Counted from the first letter of the stretch, positions 25,762 through 35,504 are shown. The stretch: 64,000 nucleotides of DNA from CAYQTE01 sp964420285 (GCA_964420285.1 CAYQTE010000012.1:1-64000); one strand, 5' to 3'. Numbers and translations: made by a program. Notes: a model not told the origin generated them from the sequence alone.

Positions 25762-26634
25762 TCACTGATAGATCGAGCCGGTGTTGACCACGGGCTGAGC
25801 CTCTTTGTCGCCGCAGAGCACGACCAGCAGATTGCTGACCATGGCCGCCTTGCGATCCTCATCAAGCTCGACCACGTGCTTGCTTTGCAGCAGTTCCAGC
25901 GCATCCTCGACCATGCCCACCGCGCCTTCGACGATCTTTTTGCGCGCCGCGACGATGGCGCTGGCCTGCTGGCGGCGCAGCATCGCCGCCGCGATCTCCG
26001 GCGCATACGCCAGGTGGCTGATCCGCGCCTCGACCACGGTGACGCCTGCTTTCACCAGCCGTGCCTGAATCTCGCTTTGCAGTTGCTGGGCGATCTCCGC
26101 CGTGCTGGCCCGCAGCGACATTTGCCCCTCCTGATGGGCATCGTACGGATATTGTGTCGCCAGATTACGGACGGCCGACTCGCTCTGCACGTGAACGTAC
26201 TGCTTGTAGTCGTCCACTTCGAAGGTCGCCTCGGCCGTATCGCTGACGCGCCAGACGATGATGCAGCCGATTTCCACCGGGTTTCCATCGTGGTCGTTGA
26301 CCTTGAGCTTGGCGCTTTCGAAATTGCGCGCCCGCAGCGAAACGGCCCGATGCAGATAAAGCGGATTGGCCCACTTGAGCCCCGCATGCTTGACGGTGCC
26401 GACGTATTTCCCGAAGAGCTGAAGGACCATTCCCTCGTTGGGATTGACGATGAAAAGTCCTTTCAGGAAGAAGACGTCGAGAACGGCCAGGATGACAGCG
26501 GCGGCGATGAGCCCGGGCTCATTCCATGCGACGGCCGCGACCACGCCGCCTACACCACCGCCGAGAAAAATCACCAATCCCGCGGCCAGCGGCCCGATCC
26601 CGCCGTGAACCCTCAATTCCCGTTCCTGAATCAT
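25762..26634 (-). CDS. SPFH/Band 7 membrane protein
   Basis: A 290-aa protein with two hydrophobic segments at the N-terminus (residues about 12-50: PLAAGLVIFLGGGVGGVVAAVAW and GLIAAAVILAVLDVFFL), then the SPFH core: VNPNEGMVLQLFGKYVGTVKHAGLKW, a beta-rich middle (VNDHDGNPVEIGCIIVWRV) and the helical segment EARISHLAYAPEIAAAMLRRQQASAIVAARKKIVEGAVG. SPFH proteins scaffold membrane microdomains and regulate proteases. aaggag lies at good spacing before the ATG. It heads a three-gene operon with an RHH protein and a small protein. Confidence 0.88.
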   Translation of the reverse strand: MIQERELRVHGGIGPLAAGLVIFLGGGVGGVVAAVAWNEPGLIAAAVILAVLDVFFLKGLFIVNPNEGMVLQLFGKYVGTVKHAGLKWANPLYLHRAVSLRARNFESAKLKVNDHDGNPVEIGCIIVWRVSDTAEATFEVDDYKQYVHVQSESAVRNLATQYPYDAHQEGQMSLRASTAEIAQQLQSEIQARLVKAGVTVVEARISHLAYAPEIAAAMLRRQQASAIVAARKKIVEGAVGMVEDALELLQSKHVVELDEDRKAAMVSNLLVVLCGDKEAQPVVNTGSIYQ

Positions 26635-26658
26635 GATGCACTCCTTGTTGAGATATTG

Positions 26659-26672
26659 AAGTGATATCACTT
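26659..26672 (-). promoter_or_regulatory. 14-bp palindrome upstream of the SPFH operon
   Basis: AAGTGATATCACTT is a perfect palindrome, 25 bp before the SPFH start codon and inside an AT-rich stretch (gatatt...tgatatag) that could hold the promoter. RHH dimers typically bind short palindromes over their own promoter, and the operon's second gene is an RHH protein. Confidence 0.5.
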
Positions 26673-26789
26673 TGATATAGGGCTGTCAAGTGGGAGGCGA
26701 AGGGAGGCGAAGGGGCTTCGGCGATGCGCGGCCGGCGCGGGATATTGCCAGCGGAAGAGGCTTCTGGTGGTTTGGCGGCGGGGCCAGAG

Positions 26790-27734
26790 TTAGTAGTGCA
26801 TTTCCAGTCCCACGCCCGCGGTGAGGAAATCGGCGTGGTTGTGGTCGACCTGGCGGGCGCCCTGGGCCGTGTCGTTGACATAGGTCAGGCCGCCGCGGAG
26901 TTCCCAGGCGCCGAATTTGGCCGGCACCGGCAGGGGGACCGATGCCATCGCACCGACCGAAACGAAGCCCAGGAAGTTGGGCTTGGCCGTGGGAGTGAGC
27001 GAATAGTAGTTGTCCCAGCTCATCCCCGCCGTGACGGGCATGGCCACGTTCACGGTCCAGGCGCCGCTGGAGCCGATGTCGAAGCGGTGCTGCGGGGCGA
27101 TTCCGATTTCCAGGTAGCTGTTTTGTTTGGCGGGCTCGCTGCGCGTGGAGAGGAAGGCGCTCTGATCGAGCACTTCGCGGAAGAGCTCGACGTGCGGATG
27201 CAGGAGCAGCGGAATATGGCACTGCTTCATCAGGTCGGCATCGTCATAATCCAGGCGGGCGCCGACTTCATCTTGAGATGCAAACGTACCATCCGGTGAG
27301 TGATGCTCGATGTACCCCACATCGAGCGAGAACGCGTGATATTGCAGATTGGCGCCGACGAACCCCTCCTGAAGGTAATCGGTCAGGGGCGCGCCGTTGT
27401 GGCTCTTTTCCGCGCCGCCGTTGCGGTATCCGAAGTAGGAACCGACGGCCAGATCGCCGAATTTGCAAATATCGAAATGCACGTCGACAAAGCCTTGAAT
27501 CGCCGGGGAATTCACCGGCTGGCGAATTCCGCGGAAGAAGTCGGCGTTTCCATAATCGGCGCCCAGGTCAAAGTGAAGGGCGCCCTGGTTCACCGTCGAC
27601 GGATTGGGCGACTCCGTTGCAACCGGCTGGTCCAGCGCCGCAAAGGGAGACGAGTTCGCGGCCGTCGTGCCTCCATAGGAAATGGCGGGCGCGAGGCAAA
27701 GCACAACTACAATTGTCCATAGAGCTGACCGCAT
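26790..27734 (-). CDS. Outer-membrane beta-barrel protein, unknown role
   Basis: A 314-aa protein with a signal peptide (RSALWTIVVVLCLAPAISYGG) and alternating amphipathic strands throughout: LHFDLGADYGNADFFRG, GFVDVHFDICKFGDLAVGSYFGY, LQYHAFSLDVGYIEH and the final ADFLTAGVGLEMHY ending in aromatic Tyr, as expected for a barrel inserted by the BAM complex. It looks like a porin-sized barrel of the planctomycete or TIGR02001-like type; no ligand motif was identified. A strong aaggaga ribosome site precedes the ATG. The 159 bp upstream hold no gene. Confidence 0.72.
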   Translation of the reverse strand: MRSALWTIVVVLCLAPAISYGGTTAANSSPFAALDQPVATESPNPSTVNQGALHFDLGADYGNADFFRGIRQPVNSPAIQGFVDVHFDICKFGDLAVGSYFGYRNGGAEKSHNGAPLTDYLQEGFVGANLQYHAFSLDVGYIEHHSPDGTFASQDEVGARLDYDDADLMKQCHIPLLLHPHVELFREVLDQSAFLSTRSEPAKQNSYLEIGIAPQHRFDIGSSGAWTVNVAMPVTAGMSWDNYYSLTPTAKPNFLGFVSVGAMASVPLPVPAKFGAWELRGGLTYVNDTAQGARQVDHNHADFLTAGVGLEMHY

Positions 27735-27893
27735 GACGATCTCCTTTCGCTTGAGAAATGACGGCGGGAGTGTACCGGCCCAAACAGCAGATTCAACGTC
27801 TATTGCAAAACAAGTTTTTATTGATTCATCTAAGCATGATGATGATTTTTTGAGGTTTCGCGGTCGTCGCTCAGAACCCGCGTTGATCGTATG

Positions 27894-28880
27894 TTAGATT
27901 CCGATCGTCGTCAGCGTGTCGGCCGCTTCTCGGCTCTTGAGCAGGATCTCCGCCATCTGCAACGATTCGGCCGTGCTGAAGAGATCGGTGCTGCCGCCTT
28001 GGACGGCGGCAAGAAGTTCGCCGGCCAGGTCCATCGCCGGGACAGTTTCTGTGATGTCCTGGGCGGCATGGTCACTGGTGGTGAGCATGCACCGGCCATC
28101 GCGGATTTCCAGGACACCCTTACTTCCGGCCACGCGGAGCCTGTCGTCGCCGTGGGTGCCGGCGGCGTCGGGGCGGAGGTAATCGACATGCGCCACGGCC
28201 GCCCCGCCGCCATCGACGTCGAACATGCACACGGCATAATCCTCGGCCCCGTGCGGCGAGCCCGGGGCGCGGAAATCGGGGCGGATGGTGTTGGCCTGTC
28301 GCGCGGTGACGGTTGTGAACTTCCGGCCGGTGACGAAACGGATGAAGTCGATCCCGTGGCTGGCGACCCAGAGAAGTGTCGAGCCGTAACTCACTCGCTC
28401 GGCGTACCAGGCGGGCCGAGTGCCCCAGCGATAGCTTTTCTGGCTGACGGCCAGGACGACGGTGCCCAGCAGGCCATCGACAACGGCCTTGCGTGCGGCG
28501 CGGAATTCCCGCCGGACTCGGGCATCAAATTCGGTAACCAAATGCCGGCCGGGGATGCACAACATGCGGATGCGGTTGAGCTGCTGCGTCGATGCGGCGA
28601 TGGGTTTGTCGCAGACGACGGGCAGGTTGTGCTCCAGCGCCGCGGCCACGAAATCACCGTTGTAGCCGTAAACCGCTCCCACGCTGATCACCTGCGGCCG
28701 GGCGACGTTGAGCATCGCTTCGGCCGTGTCGTAGTAGTGCGCCCCGGACAACCGCTCGGCCAGTGCTTTGGCGGCCGGGTCGTCATGCCCATCGCCGCAG
28801 ACGACCGCCGTGGCGACCTTGCGTTCGACGAGTTCGCGCAGGTAATGATGTCCGCAGCCGCCGATGAATCCGATGAGCAT
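27894..28880 (-). CDS. Gfo/Idh/MocA oxidoreductase
   Basis: A 328-aa dehydrogenase. The nucleotide-binding loop reads IGFIGGCGHHYLREL (residues 3-17), a GxGGxH-like variant of GxGxxG. The EKP-type motif is CDKPIAAS (residues about 89-96), and WVASHGIDFIRFVTGR corresponds to the active-site histidine region (G-x-x-x-D-x-x-x-x). These enzymes oxidise or reduce sugars or inositols with NAD(P). It is transcribed away from the GH35 gene, and with the other hydrolases likely acts on a sugar derived from polysaccharide. Substrate unknown. Confidence 0.82.
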   Translation of the reverse strand: MLIGFIGGCGHHYLRELVERKVATAVVCGDGHDDPAAKALAERLSGAHYYDTAEAMLNVARPQVISVGAVYGYNGDFVAAALEHNLPVVCDKPIAASTQQLNRIRMLCIPGRHLVTEFDARVRREFRAARKAVVDGLLGTVVLAVSQKSYRWGTRPAWYAERVSYGSTLLWVASHGIDFIRFVTGRKFTTVTARQANTIRPDFRAPGSPHGAEDYAVCMFDVDGGGAAVAHVDYLRPDAAGTHGDDRLRVAGSKGVLEIRDGRCMLTTSDHAAQDITETVPAMDLAGELLAAVQGGSTDLFSTAESLQMAEILLKSREAADTLTTIGI

Positions 28881-29075
28881 GGGGAATGATCCTGTTATGT
28901 GGGGACCAGAGTCGCGATCGTCATCCTAATACTCATGGCAATAGCGGTCCAGAAAGCATCCCATACCCAAAGGCGATGGAAGGAATCAAACCGTTAGAAA
29001 CATGCCGGACACGAGCAAGGGCGACCAGGGTCATGTTGAAGTCTTCAAGGGCGTCATTACACTTGACGCCACCCT

Positions 29076-31649
29076 ATGAAAAACCACCTGTCACGGCGTC
29101 AATTCATTCAGAAAACCGCGATCTTGACCGGATTCGCCGCGAGTTTGCCGCTGCTGCCCTCTTTCGCGGCCGACACCACGGCGCCCGCCAGTCCGGCCGC
29201 GGCAGCGCCGATTCCCGCGCCGACCGTGGCCGATGCGCTTACGCTCGACGCATCGGCTCGTCCCGCGGCGGCGACGTCGGCGGGCTTTCATATGGGAACG
29301 GCCACCGCACCCGGCGGCCATACGTTGACGCTGGACAGCCGGAGCTTGCTGCGCGACGGCCAGCCGTGGGTATTCATCTCGGGTGAGTTTCATTTTGCGC
29401 GATGCCCGGACTCGGAATGGCGAGACGAACTGCTCAAGATCAAGGCTGGCGGCGTCAGCGTCGTGGCATCCTACATCTTCTGGATTCACCATGAGGAGGT
29501 CCAGGGCACATGGGATTGGACCGGCCAGCGCAACCTGCGGAAATTCCTGGAAACATGCCGGGAAATCGGTTTGGACGTGCTGCTGCGGATTGGCCCGTGG
29601 TGTCATGGCGAAGTGCGAAACGGCGGCTTCCCCAACTGGCTACAGAAGATGGGCGACGACAAAGTGTTTGAACTGCGCCGTGACAATCCCGGTTATCTCG
29701 GCTACGTGACCAAGCTCTACGGGCAAATCTCCCAGCAGACACAGGGACTTCTGTGGAAAGACGGCGGGCCGGTTATCGCCATTCAGGTGGAAAACGAATA
29801 CAGCGGCCCCACCCGGCATTTGATGACGCTGAAGGGAATTGCTCGCGACGCGGGCATTGATGTGCCGCTGTATACCTGCACCGGCTGGGGCTCCGGCGGC
29901 GAGGCGCCGTTCGGCGAAATCGTGCCGTTTTCGGGATCCTATGTGGATGGCTTCTGGGACCGCTCGCTGCGCGGCGGCGGTTATAACGTTCTGCAACTTG
30001 GCGGCGGGCGCGGCGGCGGACGGGGCGGGGCGCGGGGCGGCGACGCCGCGTCGATGGGCATGCTTGGTGCCGGGCCCACAACCGGCGAGGCCCCGCCGCC
30101 GGCTCTCAGGGGTGTCTATCCCTCCTGCACCTGCGAACTCGGCGCCGGCATGATGCCCAGTTATCACCGGCGCGTCTTCATGGCACCCGAGGACACCGAA
30201 TCCCTGGCCCTGGTGAAACTCGCCTCGGGCACAAATCTGCTTGGCTTCTACATGTATCACGGCGGCCAGAATCCCGTAGGGAAATTGACCAACCTCAACG
30301 AGACGCAGGCGACCAACTACTGGAACGATCTACCGGTCAGGAATTACGACTTCCAGGCGCCCCTCGGCGAATTCGGGCAGGAGCGAGAGCATTACCACTG
30401 GCTGCGCCTCCTGGGTTTGTTCCTGCAAGACTTCGGGCCCGGAATTTCCGGCATGTCGCCGCGAATGCCCGGTGGACGCGCCTCGCTCAACTGGGCCGTC
30501 CGTTCCGATGGCGCCAGCGGCTACATCTTTGTGAGCCATTATCAGCATTTGTCGACGCAACCGAACCAGCAGAATGTCCAATTCCGAGTCAGGCTCACCG
30601 GCGGCGATATCACCGTGCCATCCGCACCGGTCACTGTTCCCTACAACAGCCGCTTCTTCTGGCCCCTCAATATGGACCTTGGCGGAGTCAAGCTCATCTC
30701 CGCCACCGCACAGCCGCTCTGCCACGTCGATGACGGGAATACGCGATACACCGTCTTCAAACAGACGGCCGCGATACCCGCGGAATTCACTTTCGATGCC
30801 GCAACCGCCACGGTGGATGATTCCACCGGGAAGACCACCAGCGAGAACTCGCAGATTCGTGTGCGCAACGTCCAGAGCGGCCGGAACGCGGCCATCCGCC
30901 TGCACGGGAAAGACGGAAAGAACCACGTCATCATTCTGCTCGACGAGGCGACGGCCTTCGACCTCTGGAAAGGTACGTGGCAGGGTCAGGATCGCCTGTT
31001 CCTGACCCACGCAGCATTCCTGCTCGATGGTTCGACATTGCGACTGCGCGCGGAAGACCCGCAGGATTGTTCCATCGCCGTTTTGCCCGCGCCGGCAAGT
31101 CTGACTGATGGCCATGGTAATGTACCTGCGAAGGATGATGGTCTGTTCCGCCGGTTTTCGCCGCAGATTGCGACGGCGGCGCCATTGCAGGCCGCCATCG
31201 AGCAGGTGCAAACCGCCGGCCCGGCCCGCACGATTCCGATTGCTCCGTCCGTTCCCGGCCGCGCGCAGGGAATGGCGATGCAGCCGGAGGATGCGGATTT
31301 CGCGCAAGCGGCCGTTTGGCGAGTGAAGCTTCCCGCCGGCATTGCCGCCGGCCGTGAACTTCGTTTGCGCGTGCGCTATACCGGCGACGCTATCCGAGCC
31401 TATCTGGGCGACAAGCTGGTTGAGGACGATTTCTACAACACCCGGCCCTTTGAAATCAGTCTGCGCCGCTGCGACCCGGCCGTGTATCAGGATGGCCTGG
31501 TGCTCAAGATTCTCCCGTTGCGTGACGATGCGCCCATTTACATCACCGACCGTTCCAAGCTCAAATTCGGCGACAACCACACCGCCCTGACGCTGGATGG
31601 TGTCGACGTCATCGAGAGTCATGAAGTGCGGCTGGAGGCGGGGAAATAG
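29076..31649 (+). CDS. GH35 beta-galactosidase, exported, with a Gly/Arg-rich insertion
   Basis: An 857-aa enzyme that removes terminal beta-galactose. A twin-arginine signal (NHLSRRQFIQKTAILTGFA) leads to the GH35 barrel: FISGEFHFARCPDSEWRDELLKIKAGG, RIGPWCHGEVRNGGFP, the acid/base E241 in QVENEYSG and a probable nucleophile E354 in CTCELGAGMM. Between the two catalytic strands is an RGG-type low-complexity loop, GGGRGGGRGGARGG (about residues 308-323), continuing into a Gly/Ala/Pro stretch. C-terminal beta-sandwich domains follow. The 195 bp upstream hold no gene and a weak ribosome site. Confidence 0.85.
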   Translation: MKNHLSRRQFIQKTAILTGFAASLPLLPSFAADTTAPASPAAAAPIPAPTVADALTLDASARPAAATSAGFHMGTATAPGGHTLTLDSRSLLRDGQPWVFISGEFHFARCPDSEWRDELLKIKAGGVSVVASYIFWIHHEEVQGTWDWTGQRNLRKFLETCREIGLDVLLRIGPWCHGEVRNGGFPNWLQKMGDDKVFELRRDNPGYLGYVTKLYGQISQQTQGLLWKDGGPVIAIQVENEYSGPTRHLMTLKGIARDAGIDVPLYTCTGWGSGGEAPFGEIVPFSGSYVDGFWDRSLRGGGYNVLQLGGGRGGGRGGARGGDAASMGMLGAGPTTGEAPPPALRGVYPSCTCELGAGMMPSYHRRVFMAPEDTESLALVKLASGTNLLGFYMYHGGQNPVGKLTNLNETQATNYWNDLPVRNYDFQAPLGEFGQEREHYHWLRLLGLFLQDFGPGISGMSPRMPGGRASLNWAVRSDGASGYIFVSHYQHLSTQPNQQNVQFRVRLTGGDITVPSAPVTVPYNSRFFWPLNMDLGGVKLISATAQPLCHVDDGNTRYTVFKQTAAIPAEFTFDAATATVDDSTGKTTSENSQIRVRNVQSGRNAAIRLHGKDGKNHVIILLDEATAFDLWKGTWQGQDRLFLTHAAFLLDGSTLRLRAEDPQDCSIAVLPAPASLTDGHGNVPAKDDGLFRRFSPQIATAAPLQAAIEQVQTAGPARTIPIAPSVPGRAQGMAMQPEDADFAQAAVWRVKLPAGIAAGRELRLRVRYTGDAIRAYLGDKLVEDDFYNTRPFEISLRRCDPAVYQDGLVLKILPLRDDAPIYITDRSKLKFGDNHTALTLDGVDVIESHEVRLEAGK

Positions 31650-31796
31650 CCGCGTTTTTCCTTTCGGTTCGGGCCATTTATTCCGGTTCAATGCCTTTCC
31701 GCCTGCGCGGTTTTCGAGTAGAATAAACCGCCTTGAGTTTGCCGGCGCCGATGCGGGTTTCGTTCGGGCCGGCGGCTCGATTTCAGAGCGGAGTTT

Positions 31797-34466
31797 ATGG
31801 CCGAAACCACGCCTCCCGAGCCCAGTAATCGGGTTGAAGAATTGCAGATCGAACAGGAGCTTCAGGACAGCTATCTCACCTACGCGATGAGCACGATCAT
31901 GGACCGGGCTTTGCCCGATGTCCGCGACGGGCTTAAGCCGTCCCAGCGGCGAATCCTCGTCGCCATGAACGACCTGGGACTGCGCGCCGCCTCCAAACCC
32001 GTCAAATGCGCCCGCATCTGCGGCGAGACGATGGGCATCTACCATCCGCACGGCGAGGCGGTCATCTATCCAACGCTGGTTCGCATGGCCCAGAAATGGA
32101 ATCTTCGCCATGTGCTGATCTCGGCCCAGGGCAATTTCGGCTCCAACGACGGCGATCCGCCCGCCCACATGCGTTACACCGAGGCCCGCCCCAGCGCCGT
32201 CGAACAGGAGATGATCCTCGACCTCGACAAGGACACCGTCGAATTCCAGCCCAACTACGATGACACCCGCGTCGAACCCACCGTCCTGCCCGGAAAATTC
32301 CCCAATCTCCTGATCAACGGCTCCACCGGCATCGCCGTCGGCATGGCCTGCAATCTCCTGCCCCACAATCTCCGCGAAATCTGCGACGCCATCGTCCATG
32401 TCATCGATCACCCCGATTGCACTCTGGCCGATCTGCTCCAGATCGTCCCCGGCCCGGATTTCCCGACCGGCGGCGTGATCTGCGGCCGGGACGGTGTCAT
32501 CGACGGCTACAAAACCGGCCGTGGCAAGATCGCCGTCCGGGCCAAGCTGGCGGTCGAACAGGTCAAGGCCGGCCGCAGCCAGATCGTCGTCCAGGAGATG
32601 CCTTACGGCGTGATCCGCCGCACCATCGTTGAATCCGTGGCCGAGTGCGTGAAAACCGACCGCATTCGCGACATTTCCGCCATCAACGACGAAAGCGGGC
32701 GGGATCACGACTGCCGCATCGTCATTGAGCTTAAGCGCGACGCCGATCCGGACATTGTCATCAATCAGCTCTATCAGTTCACTCCGTGCCAGGTCACGGT
32801 GAGCATGATCAACATCGCCCTGGTCCATCGCCAGCCGCGAACCATGGGTCTGAAGGAACTGATCGAACATTTCATCGAACATCGCCAGGACGTGATCACC
32901 CGGCGGACCAAATTCGAGCTTCGCCGCGCCCAGCAGCGCGAGCACATCCTCGAAGGCCTGGTCTACGCCGTCTGCGATATCGATGAAGTGGTCAGGCTCA
33001 TCCGTTCAAGCAAAACGCGCGAGGAAGCCATCGTGAAATTGCGCGAACGGGCCTTCCGCATCGCCGTCGCCGCCCCCACCGATCGCATCGCCACGCTGGT
33101 CCCGCGCAAGTACCAGACGTACGGCGCCGGCGTCTATCCCGACGATCCCGGCCAGCAGAAATTCCTCCGCCTCACCCAGGCCCAGGCCGAACAGATCGGC
33201 AAATTGCAGTTGATTCAACTCGTCGGCCTGGAACTGGAGCGACTGGTCAATGAACTGAACGCCGAAGCGGAGAAGATCACGGAATTCCAGCGCATTCTCG
33301 CCAGCCGCGATGTGCTCATGGACATCATTCGCGAGGACACGTTCGAGATCAAGGAGAAGTACGGCGACGATCGCCGCACCAGCTTCGACGAATCGGCCGC
33401 GACGCTGAACATGGAAGACCTGATCGCCCGCGAGAATGTCGTCGTGACGGTCAGCCACGACGGCTATATCAAGCGGCTGCCGATTGCGACCTATCGCAGC
33501 CAGGAACGCGGCGGGCGCGGCATCCGCGGCACCGAGGCCAAGGAGGGCGATTTCGTCGAGCACCTCTTTGTCGCCAACACGCACGATCACCTCATGTTCT
33601 TCACCAACCAGGGCCGCGTCTACGAACGCCGCGTCTTCGACGTGCCGCAGATGTCGCGCACCAGCCCCGGCCGGGCCATCGCCAATCTCCTGGACATGCT
33701 CCCCGACGAGAAGATGACCAACGTGCTGGCCATCGCCGATTTCGACAAGGCCGAACAATTCCTGCTCTTTGCCACCGCCAAAGGCGTGGTGAAGAAGACG
33801 GCCCTGAGCGCCTACGGCAACATCTCCCGCCGCGGACTTATCGCCATCGGGCTGGAGGAGAAGGACGAACTCATCGGCGTCGAGATCACCAGCGGCGGCG
33901 ATCAGGTTCTTCTGGGCACCCGCGGCGGCATGGCCATCCGCTTCGATGAAACCAACGTCCGCGCCATGGGCCGGCCGGCCGGCGGCGTCAAGGGCATCGA
34001 ACTCGAAGAGTCTGACCGCGTCGTAAGCCTCATCGTCGTCCCCCACGGCCAAGACCCGGCCACGATGATGGTGCTCACCGGCTGCGTCAACGGCTTCGGC
34101 AAACGCACGCCGGTGGCCGAATACCGCCTCATCAAACGCGGCGGCAAGGGCGTCATCAACATCAAGACCTCCGACCGCAACGGCGAAGTCGTCGGCATGA
34201 CCGCAGTCCGCGACGCCGACGGACTCATGCTCATCACCGAAAAGGGGATTCTCATGCGCACGACGGTCAGCGACATCCGCGAAACCGGCCGTAACGCCCA
34301 GGGCGTGCGCCTCATCAAGATCGACGAAGGCGACCGCCTTGTCGCCATGGCCAAGATCGACAAAGAAGACGACGTCGTCGGCAACGGCGGCACACCCGAC
34401 GCCCCGACTGAGTCGCCGGCGGATGCGCCAAGCGAGCCGACGAACGGCACGCCGCCGACGCCGTAA
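31797..34466 (+). CDS. gyrA: DNA gyrase (type IIA topoisomerase) subunit A
   Basis: An 889-aa subunit that cuts and rejoins DNA. The breakage-reunion domain starts YLTYAMSTIMDRALPDVRDG; the catalytic tyrosine is Y127 in MRYTEARPS. The quinolone region reads HPHGEAVIYP, so the E. coli S83 and D87 positions are A88 and P92. The C-terminal beta-pinwheel has six-blade repeats and a GyrA-box-like QERGGRG in place of QRRGGKG. The tail is acidic, then Pro/Thr-rich. cggag precedes the ATG; a tagaata -10-like box lies near 31720. gyrB is not in the window, so a topoisomerase IV assignment is not wholly excluded. Confidence 0.93.
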   Translation: MAETTPPEPSNRVEELQIEQELQDSYLTYAMSTIMDRALPDVRDGLKPSQRRILVAMNDLGLRAASKPVKCARICGETMGIYHPHGEAVIYPTLVRMAQKWNLRHVLISAQGNFGSNDGDPPAHMRYTEARPSAVEQEMILDLDKDTVEFQPNYDDTRVEPTVLPGKFPNLLINGSTGIAVGMACNLLPHNLREICDAIVHVIDHPDCTLADLLQIVPGPDFPTGGVICGRDGVIDGYKTGRGKIAVRAKLAVEQVKAGRSQIVVQEMPYGVIRRTIVESVAECVKTDRIRDISAINDESGRDHDCRIVIELKRDADPDIVINQLYQFTPCQVTVSMINIALVHRQPRTMGLKELIEHFIEHRQDVITRRTKFELRRAQQREHILEGLVYAVCDIDEVVRLIRSSKTREEAIVKLRERAFRIAVAAPTDRIATLVPRKYQTYGAGVYPDDPGQQKFLRLTQAQAEQIGKLQLIQLVGLELERLVNELNAEAEKITEFQRILASRDVLMDIIREDTFEIKEKYGDDRRTSFDESAATLNMEDLIARENVVVTVSHDGYIKRLPIATYRSQERGGRGIRGTEAKEGDFVEHLFVANTHDHLMFFTNQGRVYERRVFDVPQMSRTSPGRAIANLLDMLPDEKMTNVLAIADFDKAEQFLLFATAKGVVKKTALSAYGNISRRGLIAIGLEEKDELIGVEITSGGDQVLLGTRGGMAIRFDETNVRAMGRPAGGVKGIELEESDRVVSLIVVPHGQDPATMMVLTGCVNGFGKRTPVAEYRLIKRGGKGVINIKTSDRNGEVVGMTAVRDADGLMLITEKGILMRTTVSDIRETGRNAQGVRLIKIDEGDRLVAMAKIDKEDDVVGNGGTPDAPTESPADAPSEPTNGTPPTP

Positions 34467-34566
34467 AGGAAGATCGTCGTGCTCATTGCCTTCTCGAATG
34501 CCCGGACCAATTTGGCCGCCCGGGGCGGAACAGCATATACTGAGGAGCACAAGGCGAGGTGATCCG

Positions 34567-34896
34567 ATGGATGTTCTGCTAAAGCCGGAGCTTGAGAAGT
34601 TCGTGGCCGACAAGGTCAGAACCCTGCACTATGCCGACGCCAGCGACATCGTCAACGAAGCGCTGAAAGAGCGGGAGGAATTCACGCCGGAACACGAGAT
34701 ATATCTGCGCCGGGAAGTGGGACGGGGACTCGATGAACTGAGGCGCGGCCAGTGCCGTGCGTTCGACGCCGAGACGATTATCGCCCAAGAGCGACAGCGG
34801 CTCCGCGCTCATTACGGTCGTCGAGCCGTCGCCGGACTCACGCGACGACCCAACGCGCTCCGCGCGAGGTGCCATACCGGGCACGGGCCGTCTTGA
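34567..34896 (+). CDS. ParD-like antitoxin, without ParE
   Basis: A 109-aa protein with the ParD/CopG fold: DVLLKPELEKFVADKVRTLHYADASDIVNEALK (RHH) and the ParE-binding helix YLRREVGRGLDELRRGQCRAFDAETIIAQERQRL. The usual family length is 80-90 aa; the last 25 residues are unlike ParD and may be read-through into eroded DNA. A -10 TATACT and a gaggtg ribosome site precede it. No ParE-like frame follows: the next gene, 77 bp on, is a membrane protein. Confidence 0.78.
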   Translation: MDVLLKPELEKFVADKVRTLHYADASDIVNEALKEREEFTPEHEIYLRREVGRGLDELRRGQCRAFDAETIIAQERQRLRAHYGRRAVAGLTRRPNALRARCHTGHGPS

Positions 34897-34973
34897 TTTT
34901 CTTTTTTCCCGCGATGGTTAAGACGGCAAAATTATCTGGCAACCGGATGTGAATCGTTGTACAAAACCTAGCT

Positions 34974-35504
34974 ATGAGCCAGCCATCTTCAGCGCCGACC
35001 GTGAAACCGAATCCGTCAGGAGGTCCGCAACCGCCTGGTAGTTCCAACGCGAGTCAGGCTTCCAGTTCCGTCCGCACGCGGCAACGGGCCGACATTTTCC
35101 TCGGACTGCTGCTATTGCTGCTACTCATCAGCTTTTTTTCGCGCGGCGGATTTCCAATCACCATGGACGCGCTTTGGCTTCTCCTATTGATGACGGTGGT
35201 AATCCTGTCTGAATCTTTCGATAGCCTCAGCCTTTCGAATATTCTGATTCTTAAGCGCGAACTGAGGGCAAAAGGAGAAGAGGCAACCTCGGCAAAAGCG
35301 GAGGCAGAACAGTTGAGGCAGAAATTTACGAGCGTTGTCGCCAGCTTCATGAATGTCCAACAGCAGATACTAAACCAGAAAATAGTTGCCGGCACGCCCC
35401 AAGTAAAGGAACCGGACACTACCGACCCGGAGCAAACACCTCCGCCCGCGCCCGCCTCGCCGATCCATTCCGACGATCCGAATATCGAGGACGCCAATGC
35501 ATAA
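34974..35504 (+). CDS. Membrane-anchored coiled-coil protein, unknown
   Basis: A 176-aa protein: a Ser/Pro-rich cytoplasmic leader (1-37), two hydrophobic segments (IFLGLLLLLLLISFF and ALWLLLLMTVVILS, about 41-75), then a coiled coil (LKRELRAKGEEATSAKAEAEQLRQKF) and a Pro/Asp-rich tail. No family recognised. Its last 8 bp overlap the start of the SinR-like gene, so the two are probably made as a unit. The DNA is noticeably less GC-rich than its neighbours, consistent with acquisition. Confidence 0.6.
   Translation: MSQPSSAPTVKPNPSGGPQPPGSSNASQASSSVRTRQRADIFLGLLLLLLLISFFSRGGFPITMDALWLLLLMTVVILSESFDSLSLSNILILKRELRAKGEEATSAKAEAEQLRQKFTSVVASFMNVQQQILNQKIVAGTPQVKEPDTTDPEQTPPPAPASPIHSDDPNIEDANA

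Noticed and set aside
30330..32945. An 871-codon frame antisense to GH35 and gyrA
   Set aside because: It spans two real genes on the other strand, has no domain, and its composition mirrors their complement.
33006..34613. A 535-codon antisense frame in gyrA
   Set aside because: Shadow of a conserved gene; no recognisable domain.
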